From Chengkuizengella sediminis (GTDB lineage: Bacteria > Bacillota > Bacilli > Paenibacillales > KCTC-33759), in contig NZ_SIJC01000001.1 in the NCBI RefSeq assembly GCF_010078385.1, forward strand, positions 186,001 through 250,000: 64,000 bases of DNA, in the 5' to 3' direction. Of the stretch, positions 63,271 through 64,000 are shown piece by piece (the stretch's first letter is position 1; every line of letters begins with the position of its first letter). Made by a program: the position numbers and the translations under genes. The notes beneath the pieces were generated by a model. That model was not told the DNA's origin, made no database searches, and saw nothing but the letters and a program-made list of their open reading frames with translations.

Positions 63271-63431
63271 GTTCAAAAAGTTCAGTTTTCAGCACCAAGA
63301 AAGTGAATGTCAGATTCGACGTCGAGTAGACCTCCTCGAGATACTTCGTGATCACTGCTTAATATCAGTCACGTCCTGTGACTAATGCAGTACCAGCACG
63401 TCCTGTGCTGGCAAAAGGGGACTTTTTGAAC
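63271..63431. repeat. 161-bp terminal-inverted-repeat element between fliP and fliQ
   Basis: The ends are a perfect 11-bp inverted repeat, GTTCAAAAAGT (63271-63281) and ACTTTTTGAAC (63421-63431). Inside are two hairpins with the same loop: AGTCAC/GTGACT (63367-63383) and CCAGCAC/GTGCTGG (63393-63411), both around GTCCT on the plus strand. There is no reading frame of note. The left third matches the copies at 2721 and 35830. It looks like a non-autonomous mobile (MITE-like) or RNA-structured repeat. Confidence 0.75.
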
Positions 63432-63445
63432 AACCTCTTAAAGCG

Positions 63446-64000
63446 CTATGGATTAAAGCTAAGCAACAATGATTTAACTACCAAATGCCAGCCGTCTACT
63501 AAAATAAACAATAATATTTTAAACGGCAAAGAAATCATAACTGGCGGTAACATCATCATACCCATGGACATTAACACACTGGATACGACCATATCAATAA
63601 TTAAAAAAGGAATAAATATCATAAACCCCATTTCAAAAGCGGTCTTTAATTCACTAATTGCAAAAGCTGGAATTAATGCAGTAAGGGGAATATCATATAA
63701 CGTTTCTGGTTTTTCAACATTGGCATATTCTAAAAACAATAACAAATCTTGATCCCTTGTATGTGGGACCATAAATTCTTTCATTTCATTGGCAACATTT
63801 ACAAAAGCTTGTGTCTGATCAATTTCTTCCTTTAACAACGGTTGCAATGCATTTTCATTAATATCCCCTATCGTTGGAGCCATAACAAATAATGTAATAA
63901 ACAATGCGAGACCAATCAAAACCTGATTGGGTGGCATTTGTTGAGTTGCCAAACTCGTCCTGACAAAGCCAAGTACAATTACAATTCGAGTAAAACTAGT
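63446..64000 (-). CDS. fliP: Flagellar type III export protein FliP (5' end outside window)
   Basis: The frame runs open to the window edge; the residues TSFTRIVIVLGFVRTSLATQQMPPNQVLIGLALFITLFVMAP continue upstream of the first ATG at 63952, so the gene is incomplete here, not truncated. The C-terminal PS00452-type segment LIPAFAISELKTAFEMGFMIFIPFLIIDMVVSSVLMSMGMMMLPPVMISLPFKILLFILVDGWHL is intact. FliP forms the export gate with FliQ and FliR. About 184 residues are visible of about 220-250. Confidence 0.96.
   Translation of the reverse strand, partial: TSFTRIVIVLGFVRTSLATQQMPPNQVLIGLALFITLFVMAPTIGDINENALQPLLKEEIDQTQAFVNVANEMKEFMVPHTRDQDLLLFLEYANVEKPETLYDIPLTALIPAFAISELKTAFEMGFMIFIPFLIIDMVVSSVLMSMGMMMLPPVMISLPFKILLFILVDGWHLVVKSLLLSFNP

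Noticed and set aside
63446-63952. Truncated or pseudogene fliP starting at 63952
   Set aside because: The frame continues upstream with conserved FliP residues to the window edge, so the gene is only cut by the window.

Overview
The window is a compact stretch of bacterial chromosome in which every gene is read from the minus strand. Gene order matches the Bacillus subtilis fla/che - rpsB - polC - infB - pnp - dap - spoIIIE - recA region. With sporulation genes (spoVFA/spoVFB, spoIIIE, sleB, tepA), AT-rich codon use and strong AGGAGG ribosome sites, this points to an endospore-forming, flagellated Bacillales species. Details such as rimO next to pgsA, dut in the ymxH position, a short EF-Ts and a DUF6115 gene beside sigD fit a low-GC Paenibacillaceae-like organism better than a Bacillus. 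Chengkuizengella is one possible genus, but that is a guess.

In transcription order (high to low coordinate): (1) 64000-49755 is the end of the flagellar/chemotaxis operon: fliP (5' end outside the window), fliQ, fliR, flhB, flhA, flhF, flhG, cheB, cheA, cheW, cheC, cheD, a small membrane protein, sigD, a DUF6115/SwrB-like protein and a small MltG-like membrane protein. (2) 49700-42394 holds rpsB, tsf, pyrH, frr, uppS, cdsA, dxr and rseP, linking translation to isoprenoid, lipid and envelope functions. (3) 42374-36500 holds proS (archaeal/eukaryotic type) and polC. (4) 36490-28053 is the rimP-nusA-ylxR-ylxQ-infB-rbfA-nrnA-truB-ribF cluster followed by rpsO. (5) 27768-17721 holds pnp, ylxY, mlpA, dut, the dipicolinate synthase genes, asd, dapG and dapA, that is RNA turnover plus the lysine/dipicolinate branch. 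(6) 17505-131 holds rnjB, tepA, ylzJ, spoIIIE, sleB, ymfF, ymfH, ymfI, ymfJ, ymfK, rodZ, yajQ, rimO, pgsA, cinA and recA.

The gene content is mostly housekeeping. The unusual material is in the spacers and in a few gene details: a family of terminal-inverted-repeat elements in four intergenic sites, two of them inside otherwise tight operons; a 54-bp minisatellite expanding the CheA linker; a gapless 49-nt RNA/terminator element found after dut and again before pnp; a polC gene that appears to start at a non-AUG codon; a weak terminator between the rimP-nusA promoter and its first gene; and two good sigma-G-type promoters (sleB, tepA), the second of which moves the tepA start. Many genes start with TTG or GTG, and several starts were placed from the ribosome site rather than the longest reading frame.

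No tRNA, rRNA, CRISPR, insertion sequence with transposase, or prophage was seen. No gene-free stretch exceeds 300 bases; the longest is about 284 bases, between pnp and rpsO, and is filled by a terminator and the 49-nt element.
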